Source of the DNA: Bolinopsis microptera
Taxonomy: Eukaryota; Ctenophora; Tentaculata; Lobata; Bolinopsidae
Direction: 5' to 3'
Assembly (NCBI RefSeq): GCF_026151205.1
Contig: NC_087081.1
Location: 12,031,113 to 12,091,112, forward strand
Length of the DNA stretch: 60,000 nt
The notes below the pieces were generated by a model. That model was not told the DNA's origin. It searched no databases and saw nothing but the letters and a program-made list of their open reading frames with translations. A program made the translations under genes and the position numbers. Numbering within the stretch: the first letter of the stretch is position 1; each line of letters opens with the position of its first letter. Below, piece by piece: positions 13,001 through 23,049 of the stretch.

Positions 13001-16000
13001 GGGTAGAATTTCTAGTCAGAGTAAGATAAGAATAATATATATTTAGTCCAGTACCTGACAATGAAGAGTACCATGTTCTGGTGTACTAATGTTGCAGGCA
13101 CTGTTGTGGAGATCACACGCTGCAGGGTAAAAATAAGTAAAAGGGTGAATAAAACGAGGCGATTAATTATTCCAGTCATACAAATCAGATAACATCAAAT
13201 TTACTGTTATCTCGTATTAAGCAGCGGTTACAAACCTTTATGAGCACAAATTTGATATTCCATCTCCGTACAGTCTTCTTCCAAGAGCACACCGTCAAGT
13301 GGTGTAATCTTAGTGCAGTTCCAGTAAGAACAGTTCACTACCATCTCTGAGATGAAGGGGAACTCCTGAATATATTCAGTAAAAATAAGATAAGAGAAGG
13401 GGAACTCCTGAATATATTCAGTAAAAATAAGATACGCTTTTAATCATATCACAGTCAAGGAAGATAATATACATATATTATCCTGTTTTATGGGAAGATA
13501 CAAGATTTGTTTAAGATAAAATTAAGGAGTCATAGCATGCCTTAAATTAGCTATTCAGTTTGTATAACCAATAATAGACTGACCTTGTTGATTCCCAGAA
13601 TTAGAGTTCGATTCTGTAGCGTCATTGGTTGATATTCAGGTTGTTGGCGGGGATCCTTTCCCATGAAGATGATGTTCTCTCCATTCTCTTTGATCCGAGG
13701 CTGCTTCATACTCCCTTCTTCTAGTTCAAACTCTCCCACCTGAAAATGTATTTATGCACGCTCAATTTTTAATTAATCCTAAATGAATATTCAACCTAAT
13801 TTAGCTATCAGAAGGAGGTGTAACTAGGATTATAATTATTATCAAATGTGGTTCAGATTTGTGTAAAAATAATAACAAATCTGTTAAGTTGTATCTCGGC
13901 TTAATCTAGCTATGTGTCGGAGGTGGTAATCCAAAGAGTTGTGAAGAAAGCTCAATGTGGAAGTTATTATCACCTCGAAGAACTGTCTCTGTTCTTTGAA
14001 GTTCATGATTGAGTATTTGAGATTCAAAGATTCCCCAGAACTGTTGAACTTGTAATTCCTGCTCGCTCCATCATACTCAACCTGCAGTTTTTAGTTTTTA
14101 TAATTTATATCATAAATTTATGGCTTAATTTTTTTAAAAAGAAGACAAACAGCATGCAATTGTGTTCCACGATGCTTGAATGATAATCATTCAAATTAAG
14201 ACGATAGGAGTCAAGAAAAGAGATTGTGTACAAAAACCTGCAGTATAATCCCTATTTTATGTTTTACCTGAGTCAGATATCTGAAGAATTGTTCACCATT
14301 TTCCCATATTTCGATTGCTCGCGGACCTTTTCCTTTAAGTTCTGCCTCATCTTTACACTTTTTATTAATGCAAACTATCTTCACCTCTCTTAATTCATTT
14401 CCCTGGAAATTTTGATGATTATTGTAGGACTAACGCGATGAGAGCTTTGACATATTTATTCTTTAATGCTATAAAGCATGGAAAAAAACATCAGAATTCG
14501 TGAAATTCATAAAAAAACAGATTAATACCGAGAACAGAGGTTTTTGGTTATGATTTTAATGTTTTAATGAAAAATTCCTGATAGCCTAAAAATAAAACAT
14601 GCAAACAAGTCATGATCTGTTTAAGTGTGTAAAATCTCATGATCACTGAATCAATATTTTATTTTCAATATTAACTAATATATTTAATATGTACTAACCC
14701 TGATTAAATAGTTATGAAGAGCCCAAGCGAAGATGAACACTGAATCGTAAACCATAGCTGCAAACGGCTGAAATATTTGACAGAAATAGTGAGCAGTGGG
14801 GGGGGGGGGGGGGATTGGGGGATGGTGGGGGGGGGGGGTGCCAACAGTGAGTCGTACTATTTTTATAATAACATAATAACCAACAAATACCGACTTTAAA
14901 GGTAAGTACGCATTGACTTACCATTCACATTTTCAAATATTAACAGATCATAATTTTGGTTCTTCAATAGTAATTATAGTAAACTTACATTTTTGTTCAG
15001 ATCATACTGCTTCATTCTTCTGGTGTTGTTGAATTTGGCTTCGTAAGACTTTTTAAAGATCATGTACTTATCTAGCTCATCGTCCTCGTTCTCATTTTTG
15101 TAACTTGGCAGAGTTCCAAGTAAACCATTCCACTCCTTCCAAGTAGATCTTCCTTGGGTCAGATCATCCTGGAAAAAGTAGAGGATCTATAAAACACGTG
15201 GAATCGATTTAACACGTATCTCTGATAGAACCAGTGACTAGGACTTTTGATTTGGTAAAAGTACAACAAAATATAACAGTTTTCACATTCCTGATCTTCA
15301 GAAAAAAGGCAATGAAATTCACCTGATTACCAACCACTCCGTCTGTAACAATCCACATGTAGCCGTCCCCTACTAAACCTTTGCTGATGTAAGAATAAAT
15401 TATTATTTCTTTGCAATAGTTCAGCCCTTTTTCGGGAAGTTAAAAAAGAGTCCCCGGGGGAACGACAATACTGATCACCCAACTCGGAACATTTCCTCGT
15501 AAGAAAAAATCGAAAAGATAAGATAAGATAAGATAAGATAAGATAAAATAAAAACTTCTCAGCAGCTATAAGAACTCTGTTGGCAGCTCCAGCCTGGCAG
15601 TTGAGAACTATTATTCGGGCTTCTGATTTCTTAATAACGTCCAACTCAATACTGTAGGAGTACGAGTTAATTGTAAGTGGATTTTATAGCAATTTTAAGT
15701 TAATTTTGTTGCTCTCCCATGAAAGGGAAATGGCAGTGTTTAACTTACTCAACGTTCAACTGAGAAGTATCCTTGGGAACAACAAAGTGTTGGGTATTTA
15801 GTATCTTCCACTTTTTATCAGATGCTATCTGCTGTAGTCGCAGCATCCCATTGATTCCTGTTTATTTTAGATTTCAGAAATATTGCATGTAATTCATAAT
15901 ATGGACTTACGATTGTGAAAAGAACTTATCTGATTAAAATTTTAACAAAGGTCAGAAAATTGTTTAAAAAAGTCTCTATACAACAGGTTTGTCTGTAAAA

Positions 16001-19000
16001 TAAGCTTACATATTTTATAAGCTTTTAACAAGAATTTCGCCGCGGTTAAACCATGCATCACCAATTTCCCCACCACCTACGATGTACTTGTACCATTAAT
16101 TCTTTTGAGTGACTGGAAAAAAGTGCATCATATTTACATACTGTGTTTTTTATAAATGAGTGGGATTTGTGCATGGTAAACCTGATCACTTATTTCCTAC
16201 GATCTTTTTGCCTTCGGCAAGAGTAGGGAAAAAAATCTCACCATAGCTGTCGTAGCTAGTTAAAATGGAGAAATATATCCAGCCATATCTGTCAAGTATT
16301 GCAGCAATAGCCTCGCTTTGATGAGTATCTGAAGAGAAGTAAATAACTTTTAGTGCGGCATATGGGATCGTTATATATTTTATAAAACGTACCAGCTCGC
16401 CATTTTTGATAAGTCGGATTAGAACCTGTAAGACTGGCCTCCAGCTTGCCATTTTTGAGATCCAAGCATATCGAGGTTGTTCAAAGTAAAGGGTATAGAA
16501 TGTTCAGCTCGACAAAATACCGATGGAAATTATTTCGTAGGCCATAACATGACTCGTCCAGATCCAGTCTTAACCTTAAATTGGACATAACTCACTAGTA
16601 TAGCTGAAGTAGCTCTGATACGTCGGATAACGGATTAGAACCTGTAAGATTGGCCTCCAGCTCGCCATTTTGAGATCCAAGCATATCGAGGATGTTCAAA
16701 GGGTATAAAATGTTCAGCTCGACAAAATACCGATGGAAATTATTTCGTAGGCCCTAAAATTACTCATCCAGATCCAGTCTTAACCTTAAATTGGACATAA
16801 CTCACTAGTTGAAGTAGCTCTGATACTTCGGATTAGAACCTGTAAGACTGGCCTCCAGCTCGCTATTTTTGAGATCCAAGCATAACGAGGATGTTCAAAG
16901 GGTGTAGAATATTCAGCTCGACAAAATACCGATGGAAATTATTATTTCCCTGATACGTCGGATTAGAACCTGTAAGACTGGCCTCCAGCTCGCTATTTTT
17001 GAGATCCAATCATATCGAGGTTGTTCAAAGGGTGTAAAATGTTCAGCTCGACAAAGTACCGATGGAAATTATTATTTCCCTGATACGTCGGATTAGAACC
17101 TGTAAGACTGGCCTCCAGCTCGCTATTTTTGAGATCCAATCATATCGAGGTTGTTCAAAGGGTGTAAAATGTTCAGCTCGACAAAATACCGGTGGAAATT
17201 ATTTCGTAGGCCCTAAAATGACTCGTCCAGATCCAGTCTTAACTTTAAATTGGACATAACTCACTAGCTAAAGTAGCCCTGCAACACGTCGGATTAGAAC
17301 CTGTAAGACTGGCCTCCAGCTCGCCATTTTTGAGATCCAATCATATCTAGGATGTTCAAAGGGTGTCGACTGTAGAATGTTCAGCTCGACAAAATACCGG
17401 TGGAAATTATTTCGTAGGCCCTAAAATGACTCGTCCAGATCCAGTCTTAACTTTAAATTGGACATAACTCACTAGTTGAAGTAGCTCTGATACGTCGGAT
17501 TAGAACCTGTAAGACTGGCCTCCAGCTCGCCATTTTTGAGATCCAATCATATCTAGGATGTTCAAAGGGTGTCGACTGTAGAATGTTCAGCTCGACAAAA
17601 TACCGGTGGAAATTATTTCGTAGGCCCTAAAATGACTCGTCCAGATCCAGTCTTCACCTTAAATTGGACATAACTCACTAGCTAAAGTAGCCCTGCAATA
17701 CGTCGGATTAGAACCTGTAAGACTGGCCTCCAGCTCGCCATTTTTGAGATCCAATCATATCTAGGATGTTCAAAGGGTGTAAAATGTTCAGCTCGACAAA
17801 ATACCGGTGGAAATTATTTCGTAGGCCCTAAAATGACTCGTCCAGATCCAGTCTTAACTTTAAATTGGACATAACTCACTAGCTAAAGTAGCCCTGCAAT
17901 ACGTCGGATTAGAACCTGTAAGACTGGCCTCCAGCTCGCCATTTTTGAGATCCAATCATATCTAGGATGTTCAAAGGGTGTCGACTGTAGAATGTTCAGC
18001 TCGACAATATACTGGTGGAAATTATTTCGTAGGCCCTAAAATGACTCGTCCAGATCCAGTCTTGACTTTAAATTGGACATAACTCACTAGCTAAAGTAGC
18101 CCTGCAATACGTCGGATTAGGACCTGTAAGACTGGCCTCCAGCTCGCCATTTTTGAGATCCAATCATATCTAGGATGTTCAAAGGGTGTCGACTGTAGAA
18201 TGTTCAGCTCGACAATATACTGGTGGAAATTATTTCGTAGGCCCTAAAATGACTCGTCCAGATCCAGTCTTAACTTTAAATTGGACATAACTCACTAGCT
18301 AAAGTAGCCCTGCAATACGTCGGATAACGGATTAGAACCTGTAAGACTGGCCTCCAGCTCGCCATTTTTGAGATCCAATCATATCTAGGATGTTCAAAGG
18401 GTGTCGACTGTAGAATGTTCAGCTCGACAATATACTGGTGGAAATTATTTCGTAGGCCCTAAAATGACTCGTCCAGATCCAGTCTTAACTTTAAATTGGA
18501 CATAACTCACTAGCTAAAGTAGCCCTGCAATACGTCGGATAACGGATTAGAACCTGTAAGACTGGCCTCCAGCTCGCCATTTTTGAGATCCAATCATATC
18601 TAGGTTGTTCAAAGGGTGTCGACTGTAGAATGTTCAGCTCGACAATATACTGGTGGAAATTATTTCGTAGGCCCTAAAATGACTCGTCCAGATCCAGTCT
18701 TAACTTTAAATTGGACATAACTCACTAGCTGAAGTAGCTCTGATACGTCGGATTAGAACGTGGAAGACTGGCCTCCAGCTCGCCATTTTTGAAATATAAT
18801 TATATCGAGGTTGTTCAATGGGTGTAGAATGTTCAGCTTGACAAAATACCGGTGGAAATTATTTCGTAGGCCCTAAAATGACTCGTCCAGATCCAGTCTT
18901 AAGTTTAAATTGGACATAACTCAATAGCTGAAGTAGCTCTGATACTTCGGATTAGAACCTGTAAGACTGGCCTCCAGCTCGCTATTTTAGAGATCCAAGC

Positions 19001-22000
19001 ATAACGAGGATGTACAAAGGGTGTAGAATACTCAGTTCGACAAAATACCGGCGAGAAATTATTTTTTCGAAATTATTTCGTACGGAGGCTAGCAGTTGTG
19101 GCCTCCGTACGCCAGTATAATTGTTGGCCGTATGTTTTATGTGAATTGTGGATTTTTGTCATCTGTGTACATTGGTTTATGGCTGCTAAACACAGGTTTT
19201 GTTAAAGTGCTTGATTAAGCAACAATTATTTACTGCCATTTTCAACACCACAGAGATAAATATAGCTCGAATTATCTTTAATAATTATTAAAAAGTTGAA
19301 AATAACAATATAATACCAGTAGGAGGCATCTGAAGGAGGTAAGGTCTGAAAATGGGATGAATAAGGAATGGATCAGTAGCGGTGGGAGCAATGACAGGAA
19401 TGTTATAACTGTTAGCAATGTCAGCTACTGTAGTGACGAGATGGGATGGACCAGGGAATATGATGGCACTCACACCTCTTTGTAGCAGCTCGCATACTGG
19501 GGAAGAATTCTGAGTTTACATTTGAGTGGGTACCAAAAGTTAATGTTATATAAGTTTCTCTGTCGGAGAGCGATGTTGAATTATTCAAAACGTACTTTGA
19601 TTTATTTAACAGCGATGGAACGAATATTTCCATACCTTCTTGAACTGCCTCTCTAGGTGAGTTGCTGATTGTTCTGTTAATGATCTCTATAACAGTCCAC
19701 CTGATACGATTATAATTAATTGTAATTAATTAGGTGAGATTATTATAATTATGTGTGATTATATTTTTTACTCGTTTCAAGCCCGGTCAAAATATTGGCC
19801 AATTCTATAAAACCTCATAAGTTAGTTTCCTTTTAGTCAAAATATCAAAAGTTTAGCGTCCAAAAGTTAAACTCGGTATAGCCACTTCCAAACTCAATTA
19901 GCACCCAAATCTCTATATTAAACAAAGGAATAGGCACCGGGTTGTGTTAACGTGGTCAAAAAATAAGTAGACATGTGATAAAACGTTTAAAATCATTGAG
20001 AAATCTTATAGATCATTTCACAATGAAACGATAACATCATCCAGCCTCATGGAAACATGAAATTAGATTACAGTTTAACTTGGAAAATTTAACAGGTTAG
20101 AGGTGGAGTCTTTGTATTAGCAGCTAATAAGATTTAAAGCTATCCACCTGTTTGTACATTTAAATAGGATAGCAGAACTGAGATGAGTATCAATTCGGAA
20201 AGTCCTGACACCAAAATGGTAAGTGTTGAGACTCATCATATGTGGAGACATAGTGCAATCCGTCTATCGAATCACAATGTTCTTGTTTTTATCAACAAAA
20301 TGGTTCATTTCCATTACGATTTATGCCAGCTATTTTAAATATTTCACAAACTTTTCTTAGCCATTTGTATAGTATATTTTAACCAAGTAACCCTCTTTCA
20401 GAAGATCCTGATAATCATAGCGTTTGTTGCTCTGTCTCAAGCTGACGAGACTGATAACATCAAGTTAGCAGCTGATAACCCTCAGAAACTTCAAGCTCTC
20501 TTTAGCCAGTTCAGACAAGATAACCATCGGGTCTACAAGAATGCTCTCGAAGGCAGGATGAGAATGGCTGTCTTCAGGTATGCTAATTTTCCCCTTTTTC
20601 TATGTGACTTTCTTGGGTTTTTCTTGTAACTGTACGCTGAGAAATACCATCTACTACATATATTGGCATATTCTACTCATATATTAGCATATTCTACTAC
20701 ATATATTAGCATAATCTACTACATATATTAGCATATTCTACTACATACATTAGCATATTCTACTACATATATTAGCATATTCTACTCATATTTACAGGAT
20801 CCTATTATCGTATCTACTATCTATTGTAACCTTGTAACCCTCCGCAGAAACTTCGTTAAGAAAGCAGCCAAGATAAACGCTGAACAAGACGATATCACAG
20901 TTGGAATAACTTTCTTCGCTGATCTGACTGAAGAGGAAAAGAGGGCGTATCACGGTGCTAACGTTACTGACCAGGTAAGCTCTCATAATCATATCCTCCA
21001 CTAGTTACCAAACTTGGCCAATTTTATACTACCTCAAATTATTTGGGGCCAATTTCAGGCGCTTTTTGCAGTTTAAGTTTCTCTAGTTTTCAAAGATTAT
21101 ATCTGAACATACTTCAGAAAACATACGTTATCATTCCACAAGCTTCGTGATACGCCCCCATTATCAAGTTATTAAAATTATCAGGTAGAAGACGCAGAAG
21201 AATACGTCGCTGACGAGGACGAGGCAGCACCAGCCTGGGGCAGCTCCATCTCACACAAACACCGTTACGGAGCCGTCAAGAGCCAGGGCACATGTGGTAG
21301 TTGCTGGAGCTTCGCTTCTGTTGGTCTCGTTGAGGGATACCAGTCCGCACTAACAGGCCGATATACAGCTCTCTCAGAGAAGAACGTCCTGGATTGCTCT
21401 AATTGCGGAAGCTGCAATGGAGGTTACCACACGCAGGCCATGAACTGGATCAAGAGATACAACAAACTGGCCTCCGCATCTAGCTACCGGTTAGACTCAA
21501 TCACCTGGCAATTGTAGCCACCATATTCAACCATATCCACCCGTTTTACATTTACAAGATATAGCAACCATTCAACTATTTCTCTACAGAGGGAACCAAA
21601 TACTATAACTTCAAATGTAGAACCAGGAATATTCTTACTCCTCTCTGCTTCAGGTACTCACCATCCAAGGGAAGCTGTCGAGGAAGCAGTCACCGGAACG
21701 CTATGACCATCAGAGTGTCCTCAGTGTACACTGCACGAGGTAGCACTAACATGGCCAGCGCTCTCAAGAAGGGACCTGTTATTTTCTACCTTTACAACTT
21801 CCACGGAGTCGCTGTCGAGGGATACAAAGGAGGTAACCATCAACACGAATTTTTATCTTGTAACGGATTTATTGCTTTTAGCTCCATCGATGTGGATGCC
21901 GGTGGGGAGGCGGCCAGTGCACCCAAAATCACTCATCCCGTCCAATTCAAATAAAAATATAGTTCACATCCTCACCATAAATATCCAGATTGACAACATC

Positions 22001-23049
22001 AATGTAAATCTTCAGTTTGACGACAGAGTGCTAACTGGAACTAGTTTTGCACCGCTCACTCGCACCTATAACAAATCAAATTACCCTACAGGAGTGCTGA
22101 CTTCAGCCAACAACGGACCCCGAGCAATGAACCACGTGGTAGTAGGAGTAGGCTACACCTCCACTCAGTGGCAGATGAGAACAGTTGGGGGTCCTGGTGG
22201 GGCCAGGGGGGATACTTCAGCAAGTCCAGGAGTGATAGCATGGTGGCCAGCAATGTGGTGTGGATGACTGGCGCTAGAGCCGGGCAGGAGGAGAAGGAAG
22301 AATAGATATCGTTTTATTGGATCTATATTTATTTTATTTGGAAATACTTTAAATAGTGTGTCTTTATTGTTTTCCCCATTTTTCAGCGGTCTTGCTATTA
22401 ATTTCTGTTCCTGACTCCACCTTACCATTTAAAGATTTAACCACCAAAATCCACGTGGTTATTGCCATTGGCTGAGGTATTGAGTCTGTCGATCAATCAG
22501 TCGTAAACTTTTAAATCGAAGAAAATCTACAATTTCATGAATATCAATAAAACACGATTAATGATTACAAATACCTCAGCAGAACATTTTTCTGATCTCT
22601 GATGTGTTCTTTGGCCAAATTTGCAACATCTGGGTACAAATCTTCTCGCTCTTTTCTTTCGACAATCAGTCCTGTAAAGAAACATACCGTTGTCATCATG
22701 ATGTCAATGTTATAGTTCAGCTTATAGTTTTGGAGAGGATTCTACACATGACACAATTTTGAGTCGATAATCGTTTTAATCACAATTATATTATTTTACT
22801 GTGGCTTAAGGTCTCTGTGGTAAGAAAGTATGAAAATGTTAAAACGAACGTTCCTGACCAAAATGTATGAAATAAGGGGCCGGTATAATTACATTAGAAG
22901 TTGAACTGATGTTCCGAACCTATATGTACGATATGAGGGGCGGGTATGTTGGGAGTTGGCTGATAAGAACTAAGTCCCGGATTATAGTTGAAACTCTGTT
23001 CAGTCAAGATAAGAACCAGCAATAGTAGTATCAGATAAAGAGCTATCAT
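4015..23049 (-). CDS. Ionotropic glutamate receptor subunit, complete spliced gene
   Basis: Ligand-gated cation channel of the plasma membrane. Joined exons give about 1095 residues: signal peptide (MIALYLILLLLVLILT), an amino-terminal ATD (about residues 38-510), a cysteine-rich linker, ligand-binding lobe S1, M1, pore loop and M3, lobe S2, M4 and a cytoplasmic tail of about 63 residues. Family hallmarks are visible: NGYCIDLV in S1, INAAREKSIDFSVPF with the ligand carboxylate-binding Arg, SGR after the pore loop, MYTANLAAFLT in M3, and IYES in S2 with the acidic residue expected to contact the ligand amino group. These conserved residues favour an amino-acid ligand, but glutamate versus glycine cannot be decided by eye. 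Every junction keeps phase and almost all are GT-AG. The pore exon exists in two versions. Two plus-strand genes lie inside its introns. The divergent sequence prevents assignment to the AMPA, kainate or NMDA class. Confidence 0.93.
6336..6509 (-). other. Pore exon version B of the glutamate receptor (Gln at the Q/R-site position)
   Basis: This 174-bp exon is bounded by CACCTCAG| and |GTTTATTG and lies 300 bp downstream of version A. It has the same length and phase 1 at both ends. It encodes ELLNMSNSAWLVIASLLQQG, PVEGAPYCLSGR and an M3 helix with the more canonical MYTANLAAFLT. The Q/R-site codon at 6457-6459 is CAG. About 20 of 59 residues are identical to version A, so this is an old duplication kept open by selection rather than a recent copy. 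Confidence 0.9.
6810..6983 (-). other. Pore exon version A of the glutamate receptor (Lys at the Q/R-site position)
   Basis: This 174-bp exon is bounded by TTTTCAG| and |GTACTACT. It encodes the pore loop and M3: EALSLHGSLLLIDSSFLKQG, then VVYGASQCVSGR, then a hydrophobic helix ending MYVANLAAYFT. It starts and ends in phase 1 and fits exon 20 upstream and exon 22 downstream without changing frame. The codon at 6931-6933 (AAG) places lysine where AMPA receptors have the edited Q/R residue. The M3 motif has V where the family usually has T (YVANLAAYF). Confidence 0.9.
9204..9210 (+). promoter_or_regulatory. TATA box of the nested peptide gene
   Basis: TATAAAA lies 80 bases upstream of the start codon at 9290, inside the receptor intron and on the opposite strand. 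The spacing allows a transcription start about 30 bases downstream and a 5' UTR of about 55 bases. Confidence 0.55.
9290..9682 (+). CDS. Small secreted peptide precursor, two exons, nested in a receptor intron
   Basis: Exons 9290-9430 and 9608-9682 join in phase 0 (CCA|GTAAGC ... TTTAG|TTC) to give 71 residues. The first 18 residues (MKFFAVLFAAFFAMSMAS) form a signal peptide with a good cleavage site, followed by the acidic stretch PVELEERQ. The mature part contains a motif repeated once per exon: IIEMVKGFICG and MVFNMVKGFLQCP, each MVKGF followed by a cysteine, leaving two cysteines that could pair. A TATA box at 9204 and AATAAA at 9721-9726 frame the gene. The family was not recognised; a peptide messenger, antimicrobial peptide or other secreted factor are all possible. 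It lies on the strand opposite the host gene, in its 4.4-kb intron 15. Confidence 0.75.
9721..9726 (+). terminator. Polyadenylation signal of the nested peptide gene
   Basis: AATAAA lies 39 bases after the stop codon of the 71-residue secreted peptide. Confidence 0.55.
9918..10285. repeat. Tandem duplication of about 140 bp in receptor intron 15
   Basis: A block starting AGAGCC and containing CAACACAGCTTTGGGGTGAC occurs at about 9920-10064 and again at about 10122-10283 with only a few differences. The copies are separated by about 60 bp. The high identity indicates a recent duplication. No coding potential was seen. Confidence 0.75.
10817..12381. mobile_element. Non-autonomous DNA transposon with 8-bp target duplication
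   Basis: Perfect 22-bp terminal inverted repeats (GGCCCCTTCCAGCCATTGCC at the left, its complement at the right) bound a 1565-bp element. Both sides carry the same 8-bp flank, TTAAGTAA (10809-10816 and 12382-12389). An 8-bp duplication is typical of hAT elements and also occurs in some other superfamilies. The interior has no transposase but many copies of GGCAGGTTTT and its complement near both ends, probably subterminal transposase-binding repeats. A smaller palindromic insertion lies inside at about 11338-11438. Confidence 0.75.
11339..11438. mobile_element. Small MITE with CAGTGGCGAAAC inverted ends, inside the larger transposon
   Basis: The sequence begins CAGTGGCGAAACG and ends CGTTTCGCCACTG, so the ends are reverse complements about 100 bp apart. 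The GC-rich interior differs from the AT-rich surroundings. CAGTGGCG-type ends are common among hAT-like MITEs. I could not identify a clean target duplication. Confidence 0.55.
12650..12950 (-). mobile_element. tRNA-derived SINE
   Basis: On the minus strand the stretch 12870-12945 resembles a tRNA: an A-box-like TGGCTTAGTTGG and a B-box-like GAGTTCGAATCCC at the usual spacing. It is followed by a body of about 200 bp and a (TTG)n tail at 12650-12667. This arrangement (tRNA-like head with internal RNA polymerase III promoter, unrelated body, simple-repeat tail) defines a tRNA-type SINE. It lies in receptor intron 15 in the same orientation as the gene. The head is not a complete functional tRNA. 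Confidence 0.7.
13355..13435. repeat. 42-bp tandem duplication that copies a splice acceptor
   Basis: The segment GGGGAACTCCTGAATATATTCAGTAAAAATAAGATA is repeated with a period of 42 bp. On the minus strand each copy contains TATTCAG|GAGTTCCCCTTC, the acceptor and first codons of receptor exon 14. The extra acceptor is 42 bases upstream and the intervening 14 codons have no stop. Confidence 0.8.
14799..14838 (+). repeat. Long poly-G tracts in receptor intron 9
   Basis: Two G runs (about 16 and 12 bases) separated by ATTGGGGGATGGT lie within intron 9, just upstream of exon 10 in gene orientation, where the transcript strand is C-rich. G runs of this form can adopt a G-quadruplex on the plus strand. 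Confidence 0.6.
15518..15547. repeat. (AGATA)n microsatellite in receptor intron 7
   Basis: AGATA units repeat about six times within the short intron between exons 7 and 8 of the receptor gene, a few bases from the exon 7 donor. Confidence 0.7.
16409..19070. repeat. Satellite array with a unit of about 205 bp in receptor intron 4
   Basis: About 13 tandem units each contain GGATTAGAACCTGTAAGACT, GGCCTCCAGCTCGCCATTTT, a TTCAGCTCGACAAAATACCG segment and TTGGACATAACTCACTAGCT. Most units are 200-220 bp; two near 16.9-17.1 kb are shortened to about 130 bp. Central units are nearly identical and the edge units more diverged, as expected from unequal exchange. The array starts about 80 bp upstream (in gene sense) of exon 5. 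No conserved open frame runs through it. Confidence 0.85.
19079..19111. repeat. Hairpin at the end of the 205-bp satellite
   Basis: CGTACGGAGGC and GCCTCCGTACG are perfect reverse complements separated by about 11 bases. The hairpin sits at the edge of the satellite array, next to a duplicated AAATTATTTCG. Confidence 0.6.
20183..22305 (+). CDS. Cathepsin L-like cysteine protease (C1A), nested in a receptor intron, with a late frameshift
   Basis: Papain-family protease, expected to be secreted or lysosomal. Exons: 20183-20218, 20402-20577, 20848-20974, 21185-21489, 21654-21832, 22092-22305. The likely start is the ATG at 20216-20218, the last codon of exon 1, so that MKILIIIAFVALSQA forms the signal peptide; an upstream in-frame ATG at 20183 would add 11 residues. 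The propeptide carries an ERFNIN-like helix (EGRMRMAVFRNFVKKAAKIN) and FADLT. The catalytic Cys is in QGTCGSCWSF (about residue 142) and the His in MNHVVVGVGY (about residue 278). The expected NSWG segment (about 22192) is present but in a different frame from the His segment, consistent with loss of one base near 22185. The frame left open ends at 22267. This could be a recent null allele, a pseudogene or an assembly error. Confidence 0.82.
20645..20795 (+). repeat. Minisatellite of about 21 bp in a cathepsin intron
   Basis: Units of the form TACATATATTAGCATATTCTAC repeat about six to seven times in the intron between the two propeptide exons. Confidence 0.75.

Larger units (their letters stand above)
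13055..23049 (-). other. Glutamate receptor exons 1-15: signal peptide, ATD and linker
   Basis: Coding exons in transcript order: 22920-23049, 22575-22671, 19636-19700, 19317-19496, 16242-16328, 15749-15857, 15556-15651, 15323-15383, 14989-15168, 14699-14767, 14268-14402, 13974-14081, 13584-13739, 13236-13365, 13055-13119. Exon 1 holds the start codon (23047-23049), the signal peptide and the first beta strand of the ATD (IVHIG|LIVE across the junction). Exon 4 reads GVSAIIFPGPSHLVTTVADI and exon 5 QSEAIAAILDRYGWIYFSIL, both typical of periplasmic-binding-protein-like ATDs. Exons 14-15 begin a Cys-rich stretch. Confidence 0.88.

Noticed and set aside
16409-19070. Possible CRISPR-like array
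   Set aside because: The units are about 205 bp and nearly identical throughout, without unique spacers, in a eukaryotic intron; it is a satellite.
22165-22428. Minus-strand open frame over the end of the cathepsin gene
   Set aside because: It is the shadow of the plus-strand protease exon with NSWG and GQGGYF motifs.
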